Assembly: GCA_050948785.1 (NCBI GenBank)
Contig: JBMNEM010000006.1
Coordinates: 315,662 to 379,661, forward strand
DNA from: JAAZMI01 sp050948785
Lineage (GTDB): Bacteria > Bacillota > Dethiobacteria > DTU022 > UBA8154
Reading direction: 5' to 3'
DNA: 64,000 bases
The translations under genes were made by a program, and so were the position numbers. How positions within the stretch are numbered: the first letter of the stretch is position 1; the number at the start of each line of letters is the position of its first letter. The notes under the pieces are model-generated. The model was not told the origin of the DNA. It ran no database searches and was given only the letters and a program-made list of their open reading frames with translations. This document shows positions 8,639 to 17,488 of this stretch, piece by piece.

Positions 8639-9787
8639 ATGTATATAAGCAAATTTGTGGCCCCGGAGATAATTTTTGGTAAGGGTTCCTTAAGCCAGGT
8701 TGGCGCAAGCTGTAAACGGCTTGGCGCCTCCCGGGTATTCCTGGTCGCCGATCAGGAGGTCATGCAATGCGGGTGGATCGAAAAATCTCTTCCTTTTCTT
8801 CAAGATATAGGCCTGCATTACCAAATTTGGTCCGGTTTTTCCGCCAACCCCAAGGACTTTGAAATTGAAGAAGGCGCTCGACTTTATTCAAAGACGAAGT
8901 GCGATACGATTTTGGCGATCGGCGGCGGCAGCACTATCGATGCTGCCAAAGCAGTAGCAACCCTTTCCACCAATAAAGGTAAGATTCAGGATTATGAAGG
9001 GATTGATCTCATCCACAATCCCCTGCCACCTTTGGTTGTTATTCCCTCTACAGCCGGTTCCGGCTCAGAGGTTTCCCAGTTTTCCATCATTGTCGACAGC
9101 CAGCGTAAAATTAAAATGATGCTTATTTCCAAATCCCTGGTTCCGGATATTGCCATATCGGATCCGCTGCTCCTTTCTACCGTGAACAGCAAGATTACAA
9201 CCTTTACCGGCATGGAAGCTTTAAGCCATGCTATTGAGGCTTTTCTTTCCCTGGCAGCGACAGATCTAACCAATGTTCATGCTTTACATGCCATTAAGTT
9301 GATCTCGGCAAACTTACGGGCATCAGTTGCCAGTCAAATTAACGAAAAGGCAAAAGCGGCCATGGCAATCGCCAGCCTGCAGGCCGGGCTGGCCTTTTCC
9401 AATGCTGTTTTGGGCTTGGTTCATGCCATGAGCCACCAGGTGGGAGGCCTGCTGGATCTTCCTATGGGCACAATCAGCGCGATTTTATTACCCTATGTTT
9501 TACGTTTTAATTTAATTTCCTCTATGGACAAATATGTTGATCTTGCCAGGTCCTTAGGAGCCAGGGTAGAAAATATAACTCCCCGGGAAGCCGCAGAAAA
9601 AGCCATCGCCATGATCAAGGAACTATCCACAGATTTAAAAATACCCCTGGGATTGTCCGAATTGGGCTTAACGGAAGAAGTCATTCCCGACTTGAGCAAA
9701 AATGCCCTTAAGGATGCCTGCTACATTACCAACCCCAGAGAAGCCGGCGCAGAAGAGATTATGGAGATTTTTTTTGCAGCCCTCTAG
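8639..9787 (+). CDS. Iron-containing alcohol dehydrogenase
   Basis: The protein belongs to the group III (Fe-type) NAD(P)-dependent alcohol dehydrogenases. Visible motifs are the nucleotide-binding GGGSTIDAAK, the IPSTAGSGSE block, and the metal ligands Asp (in VPDIAISDP) and His (in SHAIEAF and GLVHAMSHQVGG). Length (382 aa) is typical. The substrate cannot be deduced; such enzymes reduce aldehydes or oxidise alcohols, diols or hydroxy acids. ATG 8639 is chosen because AAAAGGAAG precedes it and the alignable protein begins MYISKFVAPEIIFGKG; the longer open frame back to 8351 crosses a GC palindrome and has no family similarity. A histidine kinase gene follows after 36 bases, suggesting one operon. 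Confidence 0.9.
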   Translation: MYISKFVAPEIIFGKGSLSQVGASCKRLGASRVFLVADQEVMQCGWIEKSLPFLQDIGLHYQIWSGFSANPKDFEIEEGARLYSKTKCDTILAIGGGSTIDAAKAVATLSTNKGKIQDYEGIDLIHNPLPPLVVIPSTAGSGSEVSQFSIIVDSQRKIKMMLISKSLVPDIAISDPLLLSTVNSKITTFTGMEALSHAIEAFLSLAATDLTNVHALHAIKLISANLRASVASQINEKAKAAMAIASLQAGLAFSNAVLGLVHAMSHQVGGLLDLPMGTISAILLPYVLRFNLISSMDKYVDLARSLGARVENITPREAAEKAIAMIKELSTDLKIPLGLSELGLTEEVIPDLSKNALKDACYITNPREAGAEEIMEIFFAAL

Positions 9788-9823
9788 TTCTACGTACCAA
9801 ATATTAAAAGGGGAAATGGAACG

Positions 9824-11566
9824 ATGGTTATCAAAAATAAGAAAATGCTTATTGAAAAATTGACAGGAATCCACAGTTCAAAAAAATCATATTATGTGGA
9901 ACTGAAGAAAAAAATTGATGAAATCTCCCAAAAAAATACCCAGCTGGAGATCATCAATCAGCTCTCCAAAAGTACGGGGAGCAGCATGTCTTTCCATCAA
10001 ATAATTAAAAATGTTATCCCCAAAATACAGGCCCTGGCTTATTTTAATTTCCTGACTCTTTATCTTGTTCTGAAAGACGGTTTAATCAACCGGGTTGTTT
10101 TTTGTGCCGGTGATGAGGAAGATGATAAAATCCAGGAAACTTTTTTTCAAGATGATCAATTACAACAATCCTCTAAAAGCAAAGAGGAAGATACTGGATC
10201 TGCCCTCTGGTCTGTGCTTCATGAAAAAAAACCCCTGTTGCAGAAAAACATTTCTTTGGAAGCTTGTTCCTTCCCTGAAGATGTCAAGCTGATCAAAAAG
10301 GGTATTACTTCCAAAATACTGCTCCCTTTGGTGACCGGGGAAAAGGTCACCGGCGTCTTGGAAGTGGCCGGTAAAAAAGAGTTTAGCACAAACGACCTGC
10401 CTTTTTGGGAACAGATAGCCGGCCAGCTGTCTTTTTGCCTGGAAAACAATCGCCTTTATAATGAAATCCGGCAGCATAAGCAAGAGTGGGAAATTACTTC
10501 TTCGGCCGTAACAGACCTGCTTGTCTTTATTAATCAAAACCAGGAAATACAAAAGGTAAATAAAGCGGCTTTGGATTTTTTTACTTTAAGCGAAAAGGAT
10601 ATCTTGGGCCAAAAATGCTATACTCTATTTTATGGCCGCGAATCCCGGTGTAACCCCTGCCTGGCCGACCGGGTACAGCAGAACAAAAAAACAGCTTACC
10701 TGCAATCCCGTACCCGTTATAATCGCGTTCTGGACATTTTTGCCTACCCGGCCTATACTAAAGGCGAGCCTTACGGGGTTACGTACTATGCCAAAGATGT
10801 GACCCGTTTCGTAGACTCGGTTAAATTTGCCTCCCTGGGTGAAATGTCCGCCGGCGTCGCCCATGAATTAAACAGTCCTTTAACAGCCATTGTCGGCAAC
10901 TCCCAGTTGCTTCTCCGCGAAACCCCGCCATCCAGTCCTCATTACCAGCTGATTAAAGATATTAAATCATGCGGCGTGAGCTGCCAGAGGATTATACAAA
11001 ACCTGCTGGCTTTATCACGGCAGGATGAGATTTCCTTTGAGGAAATAGATTTAAACCAAGTGATCGAAAAAGCCTTTTTCCTGGTTTCTTACCAAATTGA
11101 AAAAAATAAAATCAACCTGATCAATAAAATCGCGCCTTCTCCCCAACGTATTATGGGCAATAGCCAAGGATTGGAGCAGATCATTGTTAATCTGCTCCTC
11201 AACGCTAGGGATGCTATTAAGAAAAAACTCTTGGAGAAGGAAAATGATGTCCCAGAAAAAGGAGAGGTGATCATCTCTACCAGAATGCTGCCGGAAAAGT
11301 TTATCGCCGTAGATATTACTGATAATGGCTGTGGAATCGAAGCTGAAAAAATCCCGCAGATCTTCAATCCATTCCACACCACGAAAAAATCCGGCAAGGG
11401 AACAGGGCTGGGCCTTTCAGTAAGCTTGGGGATTGCCCAGGCTCACGGAGGGTTTATTGATGTGGAAAGTGTTCCCGGCAAAGGAAGCACCTTTAGTCTG
11501 ATTCTTCCCTTTCACCAGCTGGACGAGATGAATAACGATGAATTTACCGCTGACGATACAACATAA
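9824..11566 (+). CDS. PAS/GAF sensor histidine kinase (NtrB-like)
   Basis: There is no membrane segment, so this is a soluble sensor. A short coiled coil (about 10-45) leads to a GAF-like domain (about 50-210), a PAS domain (about 225-335) that includes a CNPC pair, and the kinase core. The phospho-acceptor is His347 in GVAHELNSPLTAI; the ATPase domain has the N box IIVNLLLNARDA, DITDNGCGI and GTGLGLS. It should phosphorylate the response regulator encoded 30 bases downstream. The AAAGGGG ribosome site supports ATG 9824. Its position between an alcohol dehydrogenase and an NtrC-type regulator suggests it senses a redox or substrate signal linked to that enzyme; this is inference. Confidence 0.85.
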   Translation: MVIKNKKMLIEKLTGIHSSKKSYYVELKKKIDEISQKNTQLEIINQLSKSTGSSMSFHQIIKNVIPKIQALAYFNFLTLYLVLKDGLINRVVFCAGDEEDDKIQETFFQDDQLQQSSKSKEEDTGSALWSVLHEKKPLLQKNISLEACSFPEDVKLIKKGITSKILLPLVTGEKVTGVLEVAGKKEFSTNDLPFWEQIAGQLSFCLENNRLYNEIRQHKQEWEITSSAVTDLLVFINQNQEIQKVNKAALDFFTLSEKDILGQKCYTLFYGRESRCNPCLADRVQQNKKTAYLQSRTRYNRVLDIFAYPAYTKGEPYGVTYYAKDVTRFVDSVKFASLGEMSAGVAHELNSPLTAIVGNSQLLLRETPPSSPHYQLIKDIKSCGVSCQRIIQNLLALSRQDEISFEEIDLNQVIEKAFFLVSYQIEKNKINLINKIAPSPQRIMGNSQGLEQIIVNLLLNARDAIKKKLLEKENDVPEKGEVIISTRMLPEKFIAVDITDNGCGIEAEKIPQIFNPFHTTKKSGKGTGLGLSVSLGIAQAHGGFIDVESVPGKGSTFSLILPFHQLDEMNNDEFTADDTT

Positions 11567-11596
11567 AAATATTGGCGGCCCTGGAGGTTCTTATGC

Positions 11597-13216
11597 ATGT
11601 TAACAAATACCCTTTTTTTGGTAGTTGATGACGAACAGGAGGTCTGTAACTTTTTTTCCTACCTCTTACAAAGTAAAGGATACAAGGTCGAAACAGCAAA
11701 TACAGGAGAAGAAGCCCTGGATAAGCTCAATGCTTTTCAATTCAATGTCGCTTTGGTAGATCTGAAACTGCCGGATAGCGATGGGCTTACTATTTTAAAA
11801 AAAATTAAAAAGCTGCAGTCCGAATGCGAGGTGATTATCATTACAGGCTATTCCACCGTTAAATCAGCAGTAGAGGCGATCCAGCTCGGAGCCTTTGATT
11901 ATATCGAAAAACCTTTTGTTGATATTGAAGAAATGGAAATATTACTGGACAAAGCTTTAAATATGCGGGCTGAACTGGAAAAAATCAGCAGCTCCCTGCA
12001 GGAATTTGACTTCGTCATCGGTCAAAGCCCTAAAATGCTTAACCTGATCGTTGCTGCCCAAAAAATTGCCAAAAAGAATATTACTGTTTTAATTCAAGGG
12101 GAAACAGGAACGGGAAAAGAAGTCCTGGCGAAGTACATTCATGCCGTGAGTCACCGTAAAAAACAGCCTTTTCTAGCCTTTAACTGCGGTGCCTTTACGG
12201 AAACTCTCCTGGAAAGTGAGCTCTTTGGCCATGAAAAGGGTTCTTTTACGGGAGCCACCAGCAGAAAAAAAGGTATCTTTGAGCTGGCGCATAACGGTAC
12301 CCTCTTCCTCGATGAAATAGATTCTGCCAGCCCGGCTATCCAGGTAAAATTGCTCCGGATCCTGGAAACGGGAGAGTTTTTAAGGGTCGGGGGCGAAGAA
12401 CTGGTCAAGGTCGATGTCCGGGTGATCACCGCGACCAATGCTGACCTGCAAACAAAAGTCGAAGACAACCTGTTTCGGGAAGACCTTTTTTACCGTCTGG
12501 ATGTTGCCTCCTTATTTATCCCTCCGTTGAGGGAAAGGGCCGGGGATATACCCATTTTTGTGAATTATTTCCTGGAAAAGGAGACTACAGCCCGTGGGAA
12601 CCCGGCCAAAAGATTCAGCCAGGAGGCTTTGAAAGTCATCAAAGGCTACAACTGGCCCGGCAATATCAGGGAACTGGCCAATACAGTGGCCCAGGCCATC
12701 CTGTTGAGCAACGGGCCCCTGATTACTGCTGCTGATTTACCGCCCCGGATCAAGCAAAGGTATAAAAAAATTATAGCTGACTCCTCACCTGAAGTGCACA
12801 CTATAACCGAGGAAGAAAAAGAAAAAACCACAGTAGTAAAGGATGAAAAAACAGAAGAAACACCCTCCCCCCCGTCCGAATCACCTGCGGAGTCCATCAC
12901 CAGTTTTTTTGACTTTCATGCCCACGGGGAAAAGCTGGATCATTTGCTCAATCAATTTGAAAAAACTCTCCTGGATAATTTGGACCTGCGGGAAGGATTC
13001 GCCTTGAATAATTTGCAAAACAATCTTAAAGATTGGAGCAGTCATACGGTCAAAAAAATAATTACCAAGGCCCTGGAGGCAACCTACGGTAACCAGGCCA
13101 AAGCCGCCGAACTCCTAGGCATTACTCCCCGGGCCCTGCGTTATTATTTAAAAGAAAAACCCCCAATAAAAAAAACCGGAAAGAGAGCAGGCGGGAAGGG
13201 AACAGGAGGAAAATAA
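11597..13216 (+). CDS. NtrC-family sigma-54 response regulator
   Basis: A receiver domain (residues 1-120, phospho-acceptor Asp55 in LVDLKLPD) is followed by an AAA+ domain with GETGTGKE, the loop GSFTGA (the usual GAFTGA with Ala to Ser), GTLFLDEID and GNIRELAN. After it comes an unusual acidic, proline- and serine-rich linker of about 50 residues, a second helical segment, and a C-terminal Fis-type helix-turn-helix (NQAKAAELLGITPRALRYYL). The last 15 residues are Lys/Gly rich. It pairs with the upstream kinase. A natural target is the sigma-54 promoter at 6594-6610, but the window holds a second sigma-54 activator, so the assignment is open. Confidence 0.9.
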   Translation: MLTNTLFLVVDDEQEVCNFFSYLLQSKGYKVETANTGEEALDKLNAFQFNVALVDLKLPDSDGLTILKKIKKLQSECEVIIITGYSTVKSAVEAIQLGAFDYIEKPFVDIEEMEILLDKALNMRAELEKISSSLQEFDFVIGQSPKMLNLIVAAQKIAKKNITVLIQGETGTGKEVLAKYIHAVSHRKKQPFLAFNCGAFTETLLESELFGHEKGSFTGATSRKKGIFELAHNGTLFLDEIDSASPAIQVKLLRILETGEFLRVGGEELVKVDVRVITATNADLQTKVEDNLFREDLFYRLDVASLFIPPLRERAGDIPIFVNYFLEKETTARGNPAKRFSQEALKVIKGYNWPGNIRELANTVAQAILLSNGPLITAADLPPRIKQRYKKIIADSSPEVHTITEEEKEKTTVVKDEKTEETPSPPSESPAESITSFFDFHAHGEKLDHLLNQFEKTLLDNLDLREGFALNNLQNNLKDWSSHTVKKIITKALEATYGNQAKAAELLGITPRALRYYLKEKPPIKKTGKRAGGKGTGGK

Positions 13217-13252
13217 AACACAAAACCCTTCCGGCAAGTTCCAAGAAGGGTT
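13211..13252 (-). terminator. Rho-independent terminator after tRNA-Gly/sigH
   Basis: On the minus strand AACCCTTC and GAAGGGTT form an 8-base stem (13252-13224), followed by TTTTGTGTTTTATTTT. It lies just downstream of the tRNA and may also act weakly for the convergent regulator gene. Confidence 0.65.
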
Positions 13253-13261
13253 AAATTACTA

Positions 13262-13335
13262 TGGAGCGGGTGATGGGAATCGAACCCACGTAGCTGGCTT
13301 GGGAAGCCAGAGCTCTACCATTAAGCTACACCCGC
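13262..13335 (-). tRNA. tRNA-Gly (anticodon CCC)
   Basis: The minus strand gives a full cloverleaf starting GCGGGTG and ending in encoded CCA. The anticodon stem CTGGC/GCCAG encloses loop TTCCCAA, so the anticodon is CCC, reading GGG. The T arm contains GGTTCGATTCC. Its first 10 bases overlap the end of sigH. Confidence 0.95.
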
Positions 13336-14009
13336 CTGATTTGCAGATAACGTTCCAGCTTACGCTTAACCCTTTGCAGGGCATTATCTATCGATTTAAC
13401 ATGTCTCTTCAGCTCCACGGCGATCTCCTGATATGATTTTCCCTCCAGGTAAAGCATCAGTACACGCCGCTCCAGTTCGCTGAGAATCTCTCCGATTTTA
13501 AACTCAATATCATTATATTCCTCACGGTTAATCATGAGCTCTTCCGGATCCGTTACCTTTGTACCGGAAAGTACATCCAAAAGAGTGCGATCCGAATCTT
13601 CATCATAAATGGGCTTGTTTAGAGAAACGTAAGAATTAAGCGGTATATGTTTCTGGCGCGTAGCCGTTTTAATCGCCGTGATAATCTGCCGGGTGATGCA
13701 AAGCTCGGCAAAAGCCCGAAAGGAAGAGAGCTTATTGCCTTTAAAATCTCTGATGGCCTTATATAAGCCAATCATGCCCTCCTGGATAATATCTTCACGA
13801 TCTGCACCGATCAAAAAATAGGACCTTGCCTTGGCTTTAACAAAATTCTTGTATTTATTAATCAGATATTCCAGGGCGATGCCATTTCCCTTTTTGGCTT
13901 CCACAACAACTTCTTCATCCGCCTTTTCTTCGTATTCCTCAACTCTTAAAAAGTCCAAACCTATACGAACTCCGTCGTCCTCCACCAATTTCTGCGACGA
14001 CAAAATCAC
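13326..14009 (-). CDS. sigH: RNA polymerase sigma factor SigH
   Basis: This is a sigma-70 family factor closely matching Bacillus SigH: YFLIGADREDIIQEGMIGLY in region 2, ELCITRQIITAIKTATRQKH, and the C-terminal SYQEIAVELKRHVKSIDNAL helix-turn-helix. SigH controls the transition to stationary phase and sporulation in Bacillus. I chose GTG 14009 because CGGAGG precedes it by 8 bases and a strong sigma-A promoter lies at 14055-14083; a longer frame to TTG 14096 would begin upstream of that promoter. The stop codon TAG at 13326 lies inside the tRNA-Gly gene. It follows rlmB in the same direction, a common clostridial order, but also has its own promoter. Confidence 0.92.
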   Translation of the reverse strand: MILSSQKLVEDDGVRIGLDFLRVEEYEEKADEEVVVEAKKGNGIALEYLINKYKNFVKAKARSYFLIGADREDIIQEGMIGLYKAIRDFKGNKLSSFRAFAELCITRQIITAIKTATRQKHIPLNSYVSLNKPIYDEDSDRTLLDVLSGTKVTDPEELMINREEYNDIEFKIGEILSELERRVLMLYLEGKSYQEIAVELKRHVKSIDNALQRVKRKLERYLQIRRV

Positions 14010-14054
14010 TAGCACCGCCTCCGTTGTGATATTGAGGACATTCCCTTCGGAGTT

Positions 14055-14083
14055 ATTATATCCTATGGCTTCACCAGCGTCAA
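14055..14083 (-). promoter_or_regulatory. Sigma-A promoter of sigH
   Basis: The minus strand reads TTGACG (14083-14078), a 17-base spacer, then TATAAT (14060-14055). The predicted transcription start near 14048 is about 40 bases before GTG 14009. Confidence 0.7.
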
Positions 14084-14117
14084 GCCTTTCTCCCAACCCT
14101 TACAGCGGAAATAGCTG

Positions 14118-14873
14118 CTAAATATTTTTTTGTCTCCAGCGCTGGCCAAAAACCTCATAAATAATGATGCCTCCGGCTACAGCAACATTCAGGGAGGAAA
14201 CGCGGCCTTCCAGGGGAATATGCACCAAAAAGTCACACTTTTTCCGCAACAACCTCGAAAGGCCTTTACCCTCGCTGCCTAAAAGTAAAACAAGCGGGAT
14301 GTTGAAATCAGCCTCAAAAAAGGGGCGATCTGCCGACATTTCCGCTCCGGCCAGCCAAAAGCCTTCTTTTTTCAGATAATCCATCTCCCTGGCCAGGTTC
14401 ACGGACCGGGCCAGGGGAATATGCGCCACAGCACCTGCTGAACTCTTAAAAACGGCAGGCGTTACCCCGCAGGCCCTGTCCCGGGGAATGATAACCCCGT
14501 CCAGACCGGCCGCACAAGCAGTCCGCAGGAGAGAGCCAAAGTTGTGGGGATCCTGGATATGATCCAGCATCAGCAAAAAGGGTGGGCCCTGTTTTTGCCG
14601 GACCTTTTGCAGCAAATCAGCAACGGTAAGGTAGGTAAACGGCTCCATAAAAGCAAGCACTCCCTGGTGTTTTTGCCCCGGAGCCATTTCCTCTATTTTC
14701 CTACGTACGGTGCGCTCCACCGGGACACCATTTTGCAGGGCCTTTTGCCCCAGCTTGTCGATAATGGCTCCCCGGGCACCTTCCTGTAAATTAATCTTTA
14801 CCAGAGGCAAACCGCTTTGCAAAGCTTCCAGAACCGGGTGACGGCCCCAGATAAGATCATATTTTTTCTTCAT
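14118..14873 (-). CDS. rlmB: 23S rRNA (guanosine-2'-O-)-methyltransferase, RlmB/TrmH family
   Basis: The N-terminal substrate-binding domain begins YDLIWGRHPVLEAL. The SPOUT methyltransferase domain has the knot motifs DHIQDPHNFGSLLRTA, LLLGSEGKGLSRL and IPLEGRVSSLNVAVA, typical of RlmB, which methylates the ribose of a conserved 23S rRNA guanosine using S-adenosylmethionine. ATG 14873 gives the normal start (MKKKYDL) and overlaps the end of thyX by 17 bases, which suggests translational coupling. Length 251 aa is normal. It is the penultimate gene of the cysS-thyX-rlmB-sigH string. Confidence 0.88.
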   Translation of the reverse strand: MKKKYDLIWGRHPVLEALQSGLPLVKINLQEGARGAIIDKLGQKALQNGVPVERTVRRKIEEMAPGQKHQGVLAFMEPFTYLTVADLLQKVRQKQGPPFLLMLDHIQDPHNFGSLLRTACAAGLDGVIIPRDRACGVTPAVFKSSAGAVAHIPLARSVNLAREMDYLKKEGFWLAGAEMSADRPFFEADFNIPLVLLLGSEGKGLSRLLRKKCDFLVHIPLEGRVSSLNVAVAGGIIIYEVFGQRWRQKNI

Positions 14874-15501
14874 GCCGTCCGGTATCACCGCTTCCCAGGA
14901 GAGACTCCCGAAAGATGGAAAAAGACCAGGGCGCAATCTCCATGACCATCTCTAAAATAGCCCGGGCATACTCCCGAATCTCTTTCTGAGCCTGCCTGTT
15001 TGTGCGCAGCAACAAAAAATTCATCAGAGAGCTGCCGTTTACTGTCCAGTAAAAACGGGTATAGATGCCCACCGGCAGTAAAGAGCGGGCCGCCTCACGG
15101 CGCAGGCGGTATGTGCCGATCATCTGCTCATAAAGAGCAAAGCATTCTTCGTTGTGTTCTCTCCATTTGTCCTGCAGCTCCGGAGGTAATTCCTCCGGCA
15201 CAAAGTACTCCCGCTCGGCTACACAATAACGCAGCGATTCTTCATTAAAAGAGCCAATCCGGTGCCTGTGCCACTGACGGGCCACAAACAGGGGGCATTT
15301 GATATCAAAAGTAAAAACCATGGCTTCAAAGGGTGTTTTATGCCCTTTAAGCAGCAGATGTTTTAACAGCTTACGATCACTTTCCTGGCCTTTGGATGTA
15401 CTCTTCCAACAACGCCGGGCATTACGGATCACAGCGGCATCACCGCCCATCCATTCCACCAACTCAACAAAACCGCGGTTTAAAACTTTCCTTTTGTTCA
15501 T
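14857..15501 (-). CDS. thyX: Flavin-dependent thymidylate synthase ThyX
   Basis: The signature RHRIGSFNEESLRY is the ThyX motif RHR-X3-S-X2-E-S-X-RY. The enzyme makes dTMP from dUMP with methylene-tetrahydrofolate and FAD, so it uses the same one-carbon pool as the acetyl-CoA pathway. ATG 15501 follows GGAGGAGGAGG directly, and its ATGA overlaps the cysS stop; the frame upstream to 15540 is not needed. Length 214 aa is typical. In many Clostridia a mini-RNase III gene (mrnC) lies between cysS and thyX; here it is absent. Confidence 0.93.
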   Translation of the reverse strand: MNKRKVLNRGFVELVEWMGGDAAVIRNARRCWKSTSKGQESDRKLLKHLLLKGHKTPFEAMVFTFDIKCPLFVARQWHRHRIGSFNEESLRYCVAEREYFVPEELPPELQDKWREHNEECFALYEQMIGTYRLRREAARSLLPVGIYTRFYWTVNGSSLMNFLLLRTNRQAQKEIREYARAILEMVMEIAPWSFSIFRESLLGSGDTGRHEEKI

Positions 15502-16937
15502 ACCTCCTCCTCCGTTCCCTTCTCCGTCAACACCTTCCATCTTACACCCTGGGGGGTATCTTCGAGGAGGATCCCTTTTTCGCGCAGTTGCTCCCGAATG
15601 GAGTCAGCCAGTGCCCAATCCTTCCGGCGGCGAGCTTCTTCCCTGCTGGCAATCAAGGCGGTAATTTCTTCCTCCAGGCCAATTTCCTTGGGGTGCTTTT
15701 TCAGGAAACCAAAAATTTTATCGGTTTCCCGGTAAAATTTTAAAATAAGTTCAAGTATCTTTCGTTGTGGTCTCTCGGGGCGATTCAGGTAAATATTGGC
15801 CTCTCTGGCCAGTTCAAAAAGGACAGCAAAGGCTCCGGCCGTATTAAAATCATCATCCATAGCCTCGATAAATTTTTTGCGGTATTCATCCAAGTAAGTA
15901 CGCCAGGTCTTTTCTTCTTTGTCATTGTGAAAATCTTCTTCCGCTCTTTGCAGGCCGTCCTCCAGGTTATAAACCAGGGTATGCAGCCTTTCCAAGGCTT
16001 TTGCCGCCTGCTGAAGGTGTTCTTCTGAAAAATTAATGGGCGTCCGGTAGTGAGCGGAAAGCATAAAAAATCTCAGGACCAGGGGGTCCACTGTTTCTTG
16101 CAGCTCTTTGATCGTGAGAACGTTACCAAGGCTTTTAGACATTTTTTCCTGGTCAATATTCAGGTAACCGGCATGGACCCAGTGCCGGGCAAATGTTTTA
16201 CCGGTTGCCCCTTCACTCTGGGCAATTTCATTTTCATGATGGGGAAAAATAAGATCCTGACCACCGGCGTGTATATCCAGGGTTTCGCCCAGGTAATGCA
16301 TGGACATGGCTGAACATTCGATATGCCACCCCGGCCGGCCCCGGCTCCAGGGACTTTCCCAGGAAGGTTCTCCCGGTTTCTCTTTTTTCCAGAGAGCGAA
16401 ATCCATGGGGTGTTTTTTGCGGACATCAATTTCCACCCGGGCACCCAAGTTCAGCTCTTCCAAGTCCTGGTAAGAAAGCTGCCCATAAGCCGGAAAAGCT
16501 TCCACCCGGAAGTAAACATCCCCATCAATTTCATAGGCGTAGTTTTTGGCCATGAGTTTTTGAACAAGGGCAATAATCTGGGGGATATGCTCCGTAGCCC
16601 GGGGATGATAGTCGGCCGGCAGGATCCCCAGCACGGCAGCATCTTCCCGGTACGCACGGATAAAGCGTTCGGCCAGCTCCGTAACGGAAATACCCAGTTT
16701 TGCCGCCTTGGCGATCATTTTATCATCAATATCCGTAAAATTTTGCACAAAGGTGACCTGATAACCGCGGTAAACAAGATAACGCCGAAGAACATCAAAA
16801 AGAATAAAAATCCGGGCATTGCCGATGTGAAAATAATCGTAAACAGTTGGCCCGCAGGCATAAATGCCAATTCTCCCTTCTTTGACCGGTTTTAAAGGTT
16901 CCTTTCTCCTGGTCAGCGTATTATACAAGGTGATCAT
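15498..16937 (-). CDS. cysS: Cysteinyl-tRNA synthetase
   Basis: This is a class I aminoacyl-tRNA synthetase that charges tRNA-Cys. Cys28 (zinc ligand) in YACGPTVYDY is followed by the HIGH-type motif HIGN at 37-40; the second zinc-site block appears as HIECSAMSM, and EKMSKSLGN is the KMSKS loop. Length 479 aa is standard. AGGAGG precedes ATG 16937. It overlaps thyX by 4 bases and lies 71 bases after ispF. No T-box leader is visible in the short upstream gap. Confidence 0.95.
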   Translation of the reverse strand: MITLYNTLTRRKEPLKPVKEGRIGIYACGPTVYDYFHIGNARIFILFDVLRRYLVYRGYQVTFVQNFTDIDDKMIAKAAKLGISVTELAERFIRAYREDAAVLGILPADYHPRATEHIPQIIALVQKLMAKNYAYEIDGDVYFRVEAFPAYGQLSYQDLEELNLGARVEIDVRKKHPMDFALWKKEKPGEPSWESPWSRGRPGWHIECSAMSMHYLGETLDIHAGGQDLIFPHHENEIAQSEGATGKTFARHWVHAGYLNIDQEKMSKSLGNVLTIKELQETVDPLVLRFFMLSAHYRTPINFSEEHLQQAAKALERLHTLVYNLEDGLQRAEEDFHNDKEEKTWRTYLDEYRKKFIEAMDDDFNTAGAFAVLFELAREANIYLNRPERPQRKILELILKFYRETDKIFGFLKKHPKEIGLEEEITALIASREEARRRKDWALADSIREQLREKGILLEDTPQGVRWKVLTEKGTEEEV

Positions 16938-17008
16938 TTTCTTTCCTCCTCTCGTTTTTTGAGGCCACCCAACCTCTGGAAGCCTGCTTTATCCCGGGGA
17001 AATCTGCC

Positions 17009-17488
17009 TTACTTCTTCACCAACATAGCAATGGCATAAGCGGCAATACCCTTCCCTTCCCCGGTAAATCCCAGTTTTTCCGTAGTTGTAGCTTTTACGG
17101 AGATGAGGTTTTCCTCCAGATTTAAAGCCCCGGCAATATTCCGGCGCATAGCCTGAATATAAGGAGAAAGACGGGGCTTTTGGGCGACAATAATACTGTC
17201 AATATTCTGAATAGTAAATTTTATCTTCTCGAGAAGGCCGGCAACTTCCTGCAGGAGTAAAAGACTGGAGATACCCAGGTAACGGGGATCATCCGGGGGA
17301 AAATGGCTGCCCACATCCCCCTGTGCAGCTGCACCAAGGAGGGCATCCATGATGGCATGCAAAAGGACATCGGCATCAGAGTGACCTTCCAAACCCAAAG
17401 GAAAAGGGATCTGCACCCCCCCGAGAATGAGAGACCGGCCTTCTCCTAAAGGATGGACATCGTAGCCGATACCTGCACGCATCTTCAT
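17009..17488 (-). CDS. ispF: 2-C-methyl-D-erythritol 2,4-cyclodiphosphate synthase IspF
   Basis: The start RAGIGYDVHPLGEG carries the zinc ligands Asp and His; LEGHSDADVLLHAIMDALLGAA and DVGSHFPPDD are further hallmarks. The enzyme converts CDP-methylerythritol 2-phosphate to the cyclodiphosphate in the non-mevalonate isoprenoid pathway. Length 159 aa is normal. Its ATG overlaps the ispD stop (ATGA), so the two are translationally coupled. Confidence 0.95.
   Translation of the reverse strand: MKMRAGIGYDVHPLGEGRSLILGGVQIPFPLGLEGHSDADVLLHAIMDALLGAAAQGDVGSHFPPDDPRYLGISSLLLLQEVAGLLEKIKFTIQNIDSIIVAQKPRLSPYIQAMRRNIAGALNLEENLISVKATTTEKLGFTGEGKGIAAYAIAMLVKK

Noticed and set aside
13326..14096. Longer sigH starting at TTG 14096
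   Set aside because: It would begin upstream of a strong sigma-A promoter; GTG 14009 has a good ribosome site.
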